NCBI RefSeq assembly: GCF_026004115.1
Contig: NZ_BPIM01000001.1
Coordinates: 3,080,501 to 3,144,500, forward strand
DNA length: 64,000 nucleotides
From: Meiothermus sp.
GTDB taxonomy: Bacteria; Deinococcota; Deinococci; Deinococcales; Thermaceae
Direction of reading: 5' to 3'
Positions 8,678-18,437 of the stretch are shown here, piece after piece; position 1 is the first letter of the stretch, and each line of letters starts with the position of its first letter. A model generated the notes under the pieces. It had not been told where the DNA came from. It ran no database searches and saw only the letters and a list, made by a program, of their open reading frames with translations. A program made the position numbers and the translations under genes.

Positions 8678-9989
8678 GCTGCATTTCCGGGTTAACCGAC
8701 TGAACCAGCCAGGCCCGGAACCTGTCCAGGCCGCGCCGGTACATGCGGGTGCGTTTCTCGGCTTTTTTACCTTTGCCGCTATCGGCAGGAACCAGGCCCC
8801 AGTTGGCATTCATAGGCTGAAAGTTGTCCGGGTTGGCGCTCGATAGATAGCGCACCAGACCCCCCAGCATGGTCTCCTCCGGGGGCACCAGGGGTTCTTG
8901 GGCCAGGGCCAGCCGGGCGGCGTTAAGGCCCGCCAGGAAGCCTGTTGCGGCAGACTCGAGGTAACCCTCCACCCCGCACAGCACCCCACATACCAGCAAC
9001 CCGGGATGGGCGCGGAACTGTAAGGTGGGCTCTATTAGCTTGGGGGCGCACAAGTAGGTGTTGCGGTGCATGACCCCATAGCGTACTATTTCGGCGTTTT
9101 CCAGCCCAGGAATACTCTGCACCACACTCTTTTGGTCACCCCACTTCAGCCCGGTCTGAAAGCCAACCAGGCTCCACATCTGGCCCCGCCGGTCCTCGGC
9201 CCTAAGCTGCACCACCGCGTAGGGTTCATGACCGGTTCTGGGGTCGGGCAGGCCCACTGGCTTTAGGGGGCCATAGCGCGGGGTATCGTAGCCGCGGCGG
9301 GCAATCTCTTCGATGGGCATGCAGCCTTCGAAGAACTCGAGCCGCTCCCAGTCGTGCGGGGTGTGCTTGCGGGCCTGGGTCAGCACTTCATAAAAGTGTT
9401 TGTACTGCGCTTGATCCATGGGGCAGTTCAGGTAGTCGGCGCTCTGGCCGTAGCGCCCTGCCCGGTAAGCGATTTCCAGGTTGATGCTCTCGCCCAGCAC
9501 CACCGGCGCAGCAGCGTCGTAAAAGCCCAGAAACTCACCACCCAGCAACGATTGCAGATGCGCAGACAAGCCCTCGGAGGTGAGGGGACCGGTGGCCAAC
9601 ACCGCGATGCCATCGGAGGGAATCTCGGTGATTTCTTGACGTATGACCTCAATCCGGGGGTGGGCTTCCAGCACACGGGTAATTTCTGCAGAGAACCCCT
9701 CGCGTTCTACCGCCAGCGCACCCCCGGCAGGAACCCGGTGCCGGTCGGCAGCCTGCAAAACCAACGACCCGGCGGCCCGCAGCTCGGCCTGCAGCAAACC
9801 TTTGGCGTTGGTCTCACTTTCTCCGCCCAGGCTATTGGAGCAGACCAGCTCCGCCAACTGTCCGGAGTGATGGGCGGGGGTCATCCGGTGGGGCCGCATC
9901 TCGTACAGCCGGACCTGGGCTCCCAGGCGGGCCGCTGTAAAAGCAGCCTCCACCCCTGAGAGGCCAGCCCCAATCACATGAACCTTCAT
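8646..9989 (-). CDS. trmFO: Methylenetetrahydrofolate-tRNA (uracil-5-)-methyltransferase
   Basis: 447 residues. The FAD-binding Rossmann motif VIGAGLSGVEAAFTAARLG opens the protein, followed by RLYEMRP and NSLGGESETNAKGLLQAELR, hallmarks of TrmFO (GidA paralogue family). It makes the ribothymidine at position 54 of tRNA with methylene-THF and FADH2, a modification important for tRNA stability at high temperature. Its start faces the SRPBCC gene across a 115-base divergent gap. Confidence 0.96.
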   Translation of the reverse strand: MKVHVIGAGLSGVEAAFTAARLGAQVRLYEMRPHRMTPAHHSGQLAELVCSNSLGGESETNAKGLLQAELRAAGSLVLQAADRHRVPAGGALAVEREGFSAEITRVLEAHPRIEVIRQEITEIPSDGIAVLATGPLTSEGLSAHLQSLLGGEFLGFYDAAAPVVLGESINLEIAYRAGRYGQSADYLNCPMDQAQYKHFYEVLTQARKHTPHDWERLEFFEGCMPIEEIARRGYDTPRYGPLKPVGLPDPRTGHEPYAVVQLRAEDRRGQMWSLVGFQTGLKWGDQKSVVQSIPGLENAEIVRYGVMHRNTYLCAPKLIEPTLQFRAHPGLLVCGVLCGVEGYLESAATGFLAGLNAARLALAQEPLVPPEETMLGGLVRYLSSANPDNFQPMNANWGLVPADSGKGKKAEKRTRMYRRGLDRFRAWLVQSVNPEMQLSVETAAGSA

Positions 9990-10104
9990 CCCCGTAGTGT
10001 AATCCAGCCTTCACCATCCGTACATGTCTATGTGGCAACATATCGTTACACCAACCTGTACTCGTTCTCTTTTCGTTGCGTGTACCGCCTAGTAGGAGGT
10101 AGCC

Positions 10105-10587
10105 ATGCGTTTTAGGGAGGAGCTGGTACTCAACATTCAAGCCCCGCGGGAAGCGGTATGGGCAGCCTTTCAGGACTTCTCGAGCTGGCCGAGCTGGGCC
10201 AAGGCCATCAAGGAGGTCAGCCGGGTGGGCTCGGCCTGGCGTTTTAGGGCCCGCGGCCAGCCGCCGGTAGATCTGGTCTGGGTAGCCGAGGCCACCGAGC
10301 GGCAGCCCCCCGAATACCTGGAGTTCCGCAGCGTGCCGGGTGTTCCGCACAACCTGGAAATATCCGGCTGGGTTCGCCTGAGTGAGGCTGAAGACGGGGG
10401 AACCCACCTGGAACTCCTGTTTGAAGGCCACCCCCACTACGACACCCCTTTGCTGGACAAAGTCGCCGACCTGTATGCCTCGGTTTTTGGCGAGCCCAAC
10501 AAGCTCCTCAAGGTAACCTTTGAGCAGTTCAAGGCCCACCTGGAAGAAATACACCGCCCGCGCGAGCTTTCCTCTGCCGTTACCTGA
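10105..10587 (+). CDS. SRPBCC (START/polyketide-cyclase-like) domain protein
   Basis: 160 residues. The N-terminal ELVLNIQAPREAVWAAFQDFSSWPSWAKAI is the standard opening of the SRPBCC ligand-binding fold, with a C-terminal long helix ending in FEQFKAHLEE. These proteins bind hydrophobic ligands or act as cyclases; the ligand here is unknown. A strong AGGAGG Shine-Dalgarno sits 5 bases before ATG 10105. No operon partner. Confidence 0.8.
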   Translation: MRFREELVLNIQAPREAVWAAFQDFSSWPSWAKAIKEVSRVGSAWRFRARGQPPVDLVWVAEATERQPPEYLEFRSVPGVPHNLEISGWVRLSEAEDGGTHLELLFEGHPHYDTPLLDKVADLYASVFGEPNKLLKVTFEQFKAHLEEIHRPRELSSAVT

Positions 10588-10822
10588 TCGCTGGGCAAAA
10601 TAATAAGGCCATGGGTTGTCTGGTTTCATTGTAGATCCTGCCGATAGTTTCACTTACATGGGTAGGGGTCTCAAAGCAAGTCTCAACACCGGGGCGCTGG
10701 ATCGTTCTGGTCAAAAACCGCGCCATTCATAACGTAGAGGTGTTCCTTGTGGGTATCCTCGAGGGCCTTGCCTGGCTTTTCGTACCTGGCGGCTTTTTAC
10801 TCCAGTGCCGTAAGATAGTGGC

Positions 10823-11236
10823 ATGGATAGAAGAATACGGGTGCTCATTGCTAAGCCAGGGCTCGATGGCCACGACCGGGGGGCCAAGGTGGTGGCCAGG
10901 GCCCTGCGCGATGCAGGCATGGAGGTGATCTACACAGGCTTGCGCCAAACCCCAGAGATGATAGTCTCGGCGGCTTTACAAGAAGACGTAGATGCTATAG
11001 GCCTATCGGTACTGTCGGGCGCCCATATGCACTACTTCGGGGAGGTTCGCCGGCTGCTCAAAGAGCAGGGCGCCGACGACATTTTGCTTTTTGGCGGCGG
11101 TATCATCCCCGACGAGGACGTCCCCTACCTGAAAGAGATGGGTGTGGCCGGAGTTTTTGGCCCTGGTACCAGCACCCAGGACATCGTGGAGTTTCTAAAG
11201 CGAGCCGCCCCATCGCGCTGGGCTGCCCAGGGGTAG
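10823..11236 (+). CDS. Free-standing cobalamin-binding C-terminal domain of methylmalonyl-CoA mutase type
   Basis: 137 residues, exactly one B12-binding domain. [20 protein letters not shown] contains the DxHxxG (DGHDRG) cobalamin lower-axial-ligand motif; GLSVLSGAH and [12 protein letters not shown] are the other two B12-contact loops. In a two-subunit acyl-CoA mutase this small subunit pairs with a separate catalytic subunit, which is not in this window. A TAAGAT box lies 6 bases before the ATG, so the transcript may be leaderless. Followed after 36 bases by the peroxidase-related gene. Confidence 0.9.
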   Translation: MDRRIRVLIAKPGLDGHDRGAKVVARALRDAGMEVIYTGLRQTPEMIVSAALQEDVDAIGLSVLSGAHMHYFGEVRRLLKEQGADDILLFGGGIIPDEDVPYLKEMGVAGVFGPGTSTQDIVEFLKRAAPSRWAAQG

Positions 11237-11272
11237 CCAAGCACTTTCAGAAAGTTGTATTGCGGAGTAACT

Positions 11273-11920
11273 ATGGCAAAAGCCAAAAGCCCCAAAGAGA
11301 GTCAAAAAAAACTGGCCTCCAAAGCCAAAGCAGAGGCCCAACCCACCGCCTGGGTCAGGGTGCCGGAAGAAAGTGAAGTACCGGAGGATGTCCGGGTACT
11401 GTTTGGCAAGTTTAAGGAAAAAACCGGCTTCATTCCGAACGTGGCCCGCAACTTTGCCCTTACGCCGGAGCATTTTTTGCGCTGGTTTCGCTACTACGAC
11501 TTTCTGATGCGCAACGAAGACCAGAGCCACCTGAGCCGCAAAGAACGAGAAATGATTGCGGTGGTGGTCTCTTCGGCCAATGAGTGCGAATACTGCCTGG
11601 CCTCTCACTCGGCTTATCTGCGCGAAATTACCGGCGACCCGGTCCTGCCCGATGTGCTGGCGGCCAACTTCCGGCGCGCCCATCTGACCCCCAGGGAACA
11701 CGCGCTCCTGGAGTTTGCCCATCAAATCACGGTGGACTCGGCGGTGATGAGCTCAGCCGATGTGCAGATGCTACGGGCCATTGGGCTAAGCGACGAGGCC
11801 ATCTTTGAAGCAGCCCAGGTTGCGGCCATGTTCAACTTCACCAATCGAATCGCCAACGCCATGGGCTGGGTGCCCAACGAGGTGTACTATTATCAGCACC
11901 GCAGCAACAAAGAAGAATAG
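11273..11920 (+). CDS. AhpD-like carboxymuconolactone-decarboxylase-fold peroxidase-related protein
   Basis: 215 residues from ATG 11273; the open frame extends 6 codons upstream without an initiation signal. The CMD/AhpD core has the redox motif ECEYCLASHSAYLRE (CxxC, then His), plus the uncharacterised-peroxidase-related features GFIPNVARNFALTPEHFLRW and LLEFAHQITVDS. A Lys-rich, probably unstructured 30-residue N-terminus precedes it. It may reduce peroxides or act as a thiol-disulfide partner. Next gene starts 4 bases downstream. Confidence 0.85.
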   Translation: MAKAKSPKESQKKLASKAKAEAQPTAWVRVPEESEVPEDVRVLFGKFKEKTGFIPNVARNFALTPEHFLRWFRYYDFLMRNEDQSHLSRKEREMIAVVVSSANECEYCLASHSAYLREITGDPVLPDVLAANFRRAHLTPREHALLEFAHQITVDSAVMSSADVQMLRAIGLSDEAIFEAAQVAAMFNFTNRIANAMGWVPNEVYYYQHRSNKEE

Positions 11921-11924
11921 GGCC

Positions 11925-12101
11925 ATGGAAGGCATTAAGCCATTTGCTCTGTGGGCACTGATTGCAGTGCTGGTAGGTGGGCTGGTTTATCTTGCCCAGT
12001 GGCAGGGTTGGGTTCCGGGTACGTTTCCCTACTGGGCCCTCAGTGTGGTGCTCATTTTAGCCCTGGGTTTTGCCAACTTGCTGGCAAGGGGACCGCGCTA
12101 A
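11925..12101 (+). CDS. 58-residue membrane protein, two TM helices
   Basis: Starts 4 bases after the peroxidase-like gene stop, so almost certainly cotranscribed. Two hydrophobic segments (residues about 7-25 and 35-53, WALIAVLVGGLVYLAQW and YWALSVVLILALGFANLLA) separated by a short WVPGTFP loop, ending in a basic ARGPR. Family not recognised. Small size and hairpin topology suggest an inner-membrane accessory protein; no function assigned. Confidence 0.65.
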   Translation: MEGIKPFALWALIAVLVGGLVYLAQWQGWVPGTFPYWALSVVLILALGFANLLARGPR

Positions 12102-12664
12102 ACAAACCTGGTCGCAGCAGCGCTTGGCGCCTGGGCTCGAGGCTCACCAGCTTGTAGGTACCGCACGTCTCAAGCAGATCTTCGGGGTGCTTATCGCGCC
12201 CTTCGCAGACGTTGCCGCCCGCGAAAATGAAAATGCGTCTGCGCCCAGAGGATTCTTGATTCTCGGGAGGCTCATTCTATGTGAAGAGCGCTCTAAGTGC
12301 ACCCAGATTAGATTTTTTGTGGTGACGGTCTCGGTGAAAGAAGTGGCCGGTCTTTAAAGCGGCGCAGCTTATGGGCTCCCCTTTTCGGGTAGAGCAAATT
12401 CCTAACGTTGTTGTACTTAGAGCAGTTCCCGGAGACGACTCTTTGGGCTGGAAGTCCAGAGCTTCTCGGTTCTCACTGGATGGCCCAAGCCGCACCCATC
12501 CCCGAAGGCTACGTCCAGGCCTGTGTATGGGGTTCACCGATGTTGAAGCGCTTCCCTTGCTTGCATCGGAACGCTCTCGTTCAAGGTTTTACACGGGGAA
12601 CGGAGGTTGGTTATCGTCTTGATCAGGCCAACCCTTTGTCCCCGCAACCCCGACTTTCAAGGTA
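12102..12664. other. Unassigned 560-bp gap
   Basis: No convincing gene. Short open frames exist on both strands (12277-12537 minus, 12371-12622 and 12408-12752 plus), but none has a good ribosome site and none resembles a family I know. The gap lies between two convergent operons. It could hold a decayed gene or an untranslated RNA; I see no clear promoter or conserved fold. Confidence 0.4.
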
Positions 12665-12686
12665 CTTGGGGAGCCTTGTCCCCAAG
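12665..12686 (-). terminator. Hairpin downstream of lpd
   Basis: Perfect 8-bp stem CTTGGGGA/TCCCCAAG with a 6-base loop, starting 18 bases beyond the lpd stop on the minus strand. No U-run follows, so it is a termination or RNA 3'-end stability candidate rather than a classical intrinsic terminator. Confidence 0.5.
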
Positions 12687-12704
12687 GGGATTCCAACCAC
12701 TTTT

Positions 12705-14087
12705 CTAAATGTGAATCGGCTTGTCCCAGGCCGCCAGCGCCGCTTCCTTTAGAACCTCTGCCAGCGTGGGGTGAGCGTGGGAAGCCCTGGCCAAATCCTC
12801 CGACGAAGCGTGGAAAGCCATAGCTACGGCGGCCTCAGCGATGAGGTCGCCAGCGCGTGGGCCGACAATATGTACCCCCAAAATCCGGTCGGTCTCGGCA
12901 TGGGCCAGAATTTTGGCGAAACCGTCGGTATCGTTCATGGCCCGGGCCCGTCCATTAGCCGAGAAGGGGAAGGAACCCTTTTTGTAGGAAACTGCCGCCG
13001 CCTTTAGCTCTTCTTCGGTTTTACCTACTGAGGCAATCTCGGGATGGGTATAGACCACATTTGGAATGGAGTTATAGTCTACATGCCCGTAACCCGTCAC
13101 CATGTACTCTACTGCGGCGTAGCCTTCTTCCTCGGCTTTGTGGGCCAGCATGGGGCCCGCAATCACGTCACCAATGGCAAAGATGCTGGGTACAGCGGTC
13201 TGGTAATGAGCATTGACCGGGATGCGGCCCCGCTCGTCGGTGGAAAGCCCTACGTTCTCCAAACCCAGTCCATCGGTATTGGGTACCCGACCGGTTGCTA
13301 GCAAGACCCGGTCGGCCACCAGGGGTTCGCCACCTTCGTACTCCACAACTCCCTTGCCATCCCTGGCAAAGGCTGCCGTCACCCGCACACCGGTGCGGAT
13401 TTCCAGGCCCTGTTTTTTGAAAATTTTCTCGGCGGCTTTAGCAATCTCGCCGTCCATCCCCCCTAAAATGGTGGGGAGGTATTCCAGCACGGTCACCCTG
13501 GAGCCCAAGCGGTTCCAGACTGAGCCCAGCTCGAGGCCAATCACGCCACCCCCAATCACCACCAAAGTCTCGGGCACCTTGGGGTAGGCAATGGCCTGGT
13601 CGGAGGTACCCACAATGTCATAGTCAAGCTCAACCCCCTTCAACGGGGCTACCTTGGAGCCGGTGGCTACCAAGATGCGCTCCGTCTCGAGCTCCTGCAC
13701 GCCCTCCGGTCCCTCGACCAAGACCTTGTTGGGTGCAACAATTGTACCGTGCCCCAGGTAACGCGTCACTTTGTTTTTCTTGAACAAATAAGCAATGCCC
13801 TCCGTGTTGGCCCTGACCACTTTGTCTTTGTGGGCCATAAGGGCGGGCAGGTCCAGCTCGGCCTGGCCGATTTTTACCCCCACAAACTGGTTGAGCTCCG
13901 CAGCATGGATTTTCTCGCTGGCATCCAGCAAAGCCTTAGAGGGAATACAACCCACCCGCAGGCAAGTTCCACCCAGCGCTTGTTCTTTCTCGACACAGGC
14001 AACATCCAGACCGAGCTGAGCTGCTTTGATGGCCGCGACATAGCCACCCGGCCCCGCTCCGATTACGACCAGTTGATGTTTTGGCAT
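12705..14087 (-). CDS. lpd: Dihydrolipoyl dehydrogenase (E3)
   Basis: 460 residues. FAD-binding GAGPGGYVAAIKAAQLG at the N-terminus, redox-active disulfide GGTCLRVGCIPSKALL (about residues 40-55), NAD-binding VIGGGVIGLELGSVWNRLG (about 176-194) and the C-terminal HAHPTLAEVLKEA block with the active-site His-Glu pair. Reoxidises dihydrolipoyl groups with NAD+. As the third gene of sucA-sucB-lpd it is the E3 of 2-oxoglutarate dehydrogenase, and may serve other lipoyl complexes. GAGGACTT before the ATG is a plausible ribosome site. Confidence 0.97.
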   Translation of the reverse strand: MPKHQLVVIGAGPGGYVAAIKAAQLGLDVACVEKEQALGGTCLRVGCIPSKALLDASEKIHAAELNQFVGVKIGQAELDLPALMAHKDKVVRANTEGIAYLFKKNKVTRYLGHGTIVAPNKVLVEGPEGVQELETERILVATGSKVAPLKGVELDYDIVGTSDQAIAYPKVPETLVVIGGGVIGLELGSVWNRLGSRVTVLEYLPTILGGMDGEIAKAAEKIFKKQGLEIRTGVRVTAAFARDGKGVVEYEGGEPLVADRVLLATGRVPNTDGLGLENVGLSTDERGRIPVNAHYQTAVPSIFAIGDVIAGPMLAHKAEEEGYAAVEYMVTGYGHVDYNSIPNVVYTHPEIASVGKTEEELKAAAVSYKKGSFPFSANGRARAMNDTDGFAKILAHAETDRILGVHIVGPRAGDLIAEAAVAMAFHASSEDLARASHAHPTLAEVLKEAALAAWDKPIHI

Positions 14088-14147
14088 AAGTCCTCAATGA
14101 GTTGCAAACAGCGGTTAGCCCAAAGCCAAGGCTCCTGTTCTGCGCAT

Positions 14148-15353
14148 CTAAACTTCCAGGGTCAGACGTACCGGGTTTTCGATCAATTCCTTGACTCGCT
14201 TGAGGAACGTCACCGCCTCGCGCCCGTCCACAATGCGGTGGTCGTAGGAGAGCGCCAGGTTCATCATGGGGCGGATCACCACCGCTCCATTTTTAGCCAC
14301 GGGGCGCTCGTTGATGGCATGCATCCCCAGAATGCCGACCTGGGGGGGATTCAGAATGGGGGTTGAGTTGAGCGAGCCGTAGATGCCCCCGTTGGTAATG
14401 GTAAAGGTGCCCCCCATCAGCTCCTCAGGTTTGATTTTCTTTTCCTTTACTCGAGCCCCAAAGTCGGCAATCACTGCCTCGATCTGGGCCATAGAAAGCC
14501 GGTCGGCATCGCGAATGACCGGCACCACCAGCCCCTCTCCTCCACCCACCGCAATTCCGATGTCGTAGTAGCGGTGGTAGACGATGTCGGTTCCACGAAT
14601 TTCAGCATTGAGTTGTGGGATTTCTTGCAAGGCCTGCACTACGGCCTTTACAAAGAAACTCATAAAGCCCAGCTTGAGGCCGTGCTTCTTTTGAAAGGCC
14701 TCGCCGTACTCCTTACGCAAATCCATCACAATGCCCATATCGGCCTCGTTGAAGGTAGTGAGCATGGCGGTATTCTGCTTGGCAGAGAGCAGGCGTTCGG
14801 CAATGCGACGACGCAAGGGGGTCATGGGCACCACGTCGTCGCGGCGCTCGCCCTTGCCCACCACCGGCGAGGGGGGGCTATAGGGCTGAGGCATAGGCGA
14901 GGGCGTTGCTGGAGCAGCAGCCGCAGCCGCCCGCTGCACATCCTCTTTGAGCACCCGCCCCCCGGGGCCGGTTCCGGGCAGGGTTGCCGCCTGGATGCCC
15001 GTTTGGGCGGCCAGGCGTTCGGCGGAAGGCATGACTTTCGCCTCGGTCACCCCAGCAGCACCCTGGCTGGGCACCGAAGCAGGGGCCGGTTGGACGGGCG
15101 GGCTGGTCACTGCAGCAGCCCCTTCCTCCAGTAAAGCCACCACATCCCCTACTTTGGCCTGTCCGCTGGGAATGAGAATTTTTGTTAATCGGCCCTGGGC
15201 GGGCGAGGGTAGCTCCAGTGTGGCCTTGTCGGTCACCAGTTCAACCAGGGGCTCGTCTACCGCCACCGCATCGCCCTCTTTCTTAAGCCACTGTCCAATT
15301 TCTACTTCGGTGATGGACTCTCCTACTGCTGGAATTTTGAGCTCCAAGGCCAT
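14148..15353 (-). CDS. sucB: Dihydrolipoyllysine succinyltransferase (E2 of 2-oxoglutarate dehydrogenase)
   Basis: 401 residues. One lipoyl domain (about 1-75) with the lipoylated Lys in [13 protein letters not shown]; an Ala/Pro-rich linker; a peripheral E1/E3-binding domain (about 110-147); a second Ala/Pro linker; and the catalytic domain with [16 protein letters not shown] (His-x-x-x-Asp-Gly) near the C-terminus. A GGGAGG site 5 bases before ATG 15353 fixes the start; an ATG four codons upstream would place this ribosome site inside the gene. Upstream lies a copy of the dispersed 123-bp repeat. Confidence 0.96.
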   Translation of the reverse strand: MALELKIPAVGESITEVEIGQWLKKEGDAVAVDEPLVELVTDKATLELPSPAQGRLTKILIPSGQAKVGDVVALLEEGAAAVTSPPVQPAPASVPSQGAAGVTEAKVMPSAERLAAQTGIQAATLPGTGPGGRVLKEDVQRAAAAAAPATPSPMPQPYSPPSPVVGKGERRDDVVPMTPLRRRIAERLLSAKQNTAMLTTFNEADMGIVMDLRKEYGEAFQKKHGLKLGFMSFFVKAVVQALQEIPQLNAEIRGTDIVYHRYYDIGIAVGGGEGLVVPVIRDADRLSMAQIEAVIADFGARVKEKKIKPEELMGGTFTITNGGIYGSLNSTPILNPPQVGILGMHAINERPVAKNGAVVIRPMMNLALSYDHRIVDGREAVTFLKRVKELIENPVRLTLEV

Positions 15354-15504
15354 GTTGCCTCCCATTCAGGGGTGCCAGAGCACCCTAACCTGTACAACTT
15401 TACTTCAAATGAGGACGCAGGGCTCCGGGTAATGGGTACTGGGCACAGGGTAAGGGAACTCTGTTTTGCGGACCATGAACCCAAAACCTTTTTTCGATCA
15501 CGCC

Positions 15505-15627
15505 AAGCGGTCTGGTAACCAGGAAAAGGGTATACACAGCAGTCCCTCTCAATGAACCGCACATCGCAATTATGGACAGTCAACATGCTTCAATACATAC
15601 CGCAAAACAAGTTACCCGTGCACTAAG
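15505..15627 (-). repeat. Dispersed 123-bp repeat, copy A (sucA-sucB gap)
   Basis: One of three related segments (others 18578-18700 and 53539-53663). Shared blocks include GGTCTGGTAA near the left end, ACATCGCAAT in the middle and CCGCAAAACAAGT before the right end GTGCACTAAG. A hand count against copy C gives about 82% identity with no indels. CTGGTAACCAG near the left end can form a short hairpin. It lies 152 bases upstream of sucB. No frame codes in all three copies. Confidence 0.85.
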
Positions 15628-15676
15628 GGGCTCTTTTAACTTGCAATGGCCCGGTGCCCTGAGCCCCAAGCCCCTC

Positions 15677-18394
15677 CTACAAGCCAAGGGCTGCCGTTAC
15701 AATCGCCTTCTGCTCCTTGTCATGCACTTTCTTGGAGCCCACCGCCGGGCTGCTGGACTCTGGGCGGGCCACCACACTCAAGGGACGACCAAAAATCCGG
15801 TCGCTAAAACGGGCCCGAATGAACCACCAGGCCCCCATGTTGGCGGGTTCCTCTTGGGTCCAGACGACCTCGGTATTGGCCGGGTACGGCGCCAGGGCAG
15901 CCTCGAGCTCCTTCATGGGGAAAGGGTACAGTTGTTCCAGTCGGATGATGGCCACGTCTTCCTTGTCTGCAGCCCGTCGAGCGGCCTCGAGGTCGTAGTA
16001 CACCTTGCCCGAGCAGAGCACCACCCGCTTGACTTTGGGGCTGGGATTCCCGGAAAGCACCCGCTGGAAGCGGCCTTGCGAGAGTTCCTCGAGCCTGGAG
16101 ACAGCGTCCGGGTTGCGCAACAGGCTCTTGGGGGTCATGACGATCAGAGGCTTGCGCCAGGGGCGCACCACCTGCCGACGCAGCAGGTGAAAGTACTGCG
16201 CGGGGGTGGTGGGGTAGGCCACTTGCATGTTGTCGTTGGAGCAGAGCTGAAGGAAACGCTCGAGGCGCGCGCTGCTGTGTTCAGGGCCGCCTCCCTCCAT
16301 GCCGTGTGGCAGCAGCATCACGAGGCCCGACAGGCGGCTCCACTTGGCTTCTGCCGAGGCAATGAACTGGTCAATAATGACCTGTGCGGTATTGACAAAA
16401 TCACCATACTGCGCCTCCCAACCCACCAGCGCATCGGGCATATCCAGGCTATAACCGTACTCAAAGCCCAGCACCCCCGCCTCCGACAGCGCAGAGTTGT
16501 AAAGCTCGACCACCGCCTGCCCTTCCGCCAGATGATTGGCAGGAATGTATCTTTCGCCCGTAATGTAATCGGTGAAACCCCCATGGCGCTGGGTGAAGGT
16601 TCCACGTACCACGTCCTGACCTGAAATCCGCACCCGGTGCCCCTCCACAGCCAAAGAAGCAAAAGCCAGCATTTCGGCCGACGCCCAGTCCAGGGGCCGC
16701 TTGTTCTGACCCATCTCGCGGCGACTTTCTACAAGTTTGGTCAGTTTTGGGTGCAGGTGGAAGCCTTCCGGAAGGCGCGTAAGACCCTCCATCAGGGCCG
16801 ACAGCTTCTCCACAGGTACCCCGGTCTCTGGATCTGGTACCCCTTCTTCGGGACCGCCCAGATAACCCTTCCAAAACCCGCCGCCCGCCGGGGGACGGGT
16901 GGGTGTGGGTTCACGTCTCGCGCCCGAAAAGGCCGCCTCCATGGCGTCCTGATACTGCTTAGCCAGTGCATCGCAGGTCTCCTGGCTGCAGACGCCCTCA
17001 CCCTGGAGTTTGGTCTGATAGCTCAAATAAAGGGGCTTCTTGGCTGCAATACGGCGGTACATGTCCGGCTGCGTAAAACTGGGTTCATCGGTCTCGTTGT
17101 GCCCACGTTTGCGAAAACCGATTAGGTCTATGAACACATCGCGTTTGAACGCCTTACGAAACTCCATGGCCAGCTCTACAACCCCTACCAGCGCCTCCGG
17201 GTCTTCGGCATTCACGTGAAAGATGGGGGACTCGAGCATCTTGGCGATTTCGGTAGAGTAGCGCCCGGCAGTGTACTCGTGAGGCTCGGTGGTGAAGCCC
17301 ACCTGGTTGTTCAGGATGATGTGCACCGCGCCCCCCACGGTGTAAGCCGGGATCCCCGAGATGTTGAGGGTTTCTTGTACGATGCCCTCGCCAATGAAGG
17401 CGGCATCTCCGTGAACCAGCAGCAACATGCCCATCTCGCGCTTGCGATCCCCAAAGCGGTCTTGTTTGGCCCGGGTACGCCCCATGGCCACCGGTGCAAC
17501 GAACTCGAGGTGCGAGGGATTGAAGTTAAGGGACAGGTGCACGTTGCCGTATGGGGTTGGCAGGTCGTTGGAGTAGCCCAGGTGGTACTTAACGTCACCG
17601 TGGTAGCCTTCGGGAAAGTGTTCTTCAAACTCCAGAAAAATGTCCCGCATAGGCTTTTTGACCACGTTGGCCAGCACGTTAAGGCGGCCGCGGTGGGCCA
17701 TCCCCATTACCACCTCCACTACCCCATGTCTGGCCGCATTTTCTATGGTCAGATCCAACAGCGGGATGAGGGATTCAGTACCTTCCAGGCTAAAGGTCTT
17801 GGCCCCCAGATATTTCTTTTGCAAGAACTCCTCGAAGAGCGTGGCTTGCATGAGCCGCTCGTAGATTTTTCGTTTCTGCTCCACGGTGGGCCGGGCAAAC
17901 CCTGCTGCCAGACGCGCTTCAATCCAGTTGCGCACCGCCGGATCATCCAGGTGGCCGTACTCGATGCCCACTGTTCCACCGAACCGGGCCTTGTACTGCT
18001 CCAGGACAGCCCGCAAGGTCGGCGCACCCAACTCCAGCGGAACCGGACGATCCAGATCGGCCTCGCTCAAGCCAAAAAAACTGGGGTCTAGTTCGGGAGG
18101 GGTACGTCGCTCGCGCTCTAAGGGGTCTATCCGCGCCACCAGATGGCCACGTTCCCGGTAGGTACGCAAAAAGCGAACCGCCCGCAAGAAAAACGAGGCC
18201 AGTTCAGATACTGAGGCCCCATCCAAAGGTTCTCGCTGGGCCGCCGCGCCATTTCCGCCGACAGGCTCGGCCTGAACGGCATGAAAATAGCTTGACCATT
18301 CAGGGGGAATGGATGCTGGATTCTGCTCGTACTCTTGGTAGAGGGCCTCCAAATAGGCTAGGTTCGAACTGTCCACTGTGTATTCCATACTCAC
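15677..18394 (-). CDS. sucA: 2-oxoglutarate dehydrogenase E1 component
   Basis: 905 residues, normal for a thiamine-diphosphate E1o. The N-terminal SNLAYLEALYQEYEQNP peptide is the E1o E2-binding helix; VVMGMAHRGRLNVLANV and GHNETDEPSFTQPDMYRRI are family hallmarks, and HGDAAFIGEGIVQE contains the ThDP-proximal GDAA motif. Decarboxylates 2-oxoglutarate and passes the succinyl group to SucB. Start taken as GTG 18394 because GGAG lies 6 bases upstream; an ATG two codons in is the alternative. First gene of sucA-sucB-lpd. Confidence 0.97.
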   Translation of the reverse strand: MSMEYTVDSSNLAYLEALYQEYEQNPASIPPEWSSYFHAVQAEPVGGNGAAAQREPLDGASVSELASFFLRAVRFLRTYRERGHLVARIDPLERERRTPPELDPSFFGLSEADLDRPVPLELGAPTLRAVLEQYKARFGGTVGIEYGHLDDPAVRNWIEARLAAGFARPTVEQKRKIYERLMQATLFEEFLQKKYLGAKTFSLEGTESLIPLLDLTIENAARHGVVEVVMGMAHRGRLNVLANVVKKPMRDIFLEFEEHFPEGYHGDVKYHLGYSNDLPTPYGNVHLSLNFNPSHLEFVAPVAMGRTRAKQDRFGDRKREMGMLLLVHGDAAFIGEGIVQETLNISGIPAYTVGGAVHIILNNQVGFTTEPHEYTAGRYSTEIAKMLESPIFHVNAEDPEALVGVVELAMEFRKAFKRDVFIDLIGFRKRGHNETDEPSFTQPDMYRRIAAKKPLYLSYQTKLQGEGVCSQETCDALAKQYQDAMEAAFSGARREPTPTRPPAGGGFWKGYLGGPEEGVPDPETGVPVEKLSALMEGLTRLPEGFHLHPKLTKLVESRREMGQNKRPLDWASAEMLAFASLAVEGHRVRISGQDVVRGTFTQRHGGFTDYITGERYIPANHLAEGQAVVELYNSALSEAGVLGFEYGYSLDMPDALVGWEAQYGDFVNTAQVIIDQFIASAEAKWSRLSGLVMLLPHGMEGGGPEHSSARLERFLQLCSNDNMQVAYPTTPAQYFHLLRRQVVRPWRKPLIVMTPKSLLRNPDAVSRLEELSQGRFQRVLSGNPSPKVKRVVLCSGKVYYDLEAARRAADKEDVAIIRLEQLYPFPMKELEAALAPYPANTEVVWTQEEPANMGAWWFIRARFSDRIFGRPLSVVARPESSSPAVGSKKVHDKEQKAIVTAALGL

Positions 18395-18407
18395 GGTTCT
18401 CCAGTCT

Positions 18408-18437
18408 ACTAGGTTCGTTACAGAAAGAACGTGTCAA
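18408..18437 (-). promoter_or_regulatory. Possible sucA promoter
   Basis: On the minus strand a perfect TTGACA (18432-18437) is followed after 18 bases by CCTAGT (18408-18413), a poor -10 match, 13 bases before the GTG start. The -35 is convincing; the -10 is not. Confidence 0.4.

Noticed and set aside
12408-12752. 114-codon plus-strand open frame
   Set aside because: No ribosome site, no family resemblance, and it runs into the 3' end of lpd.
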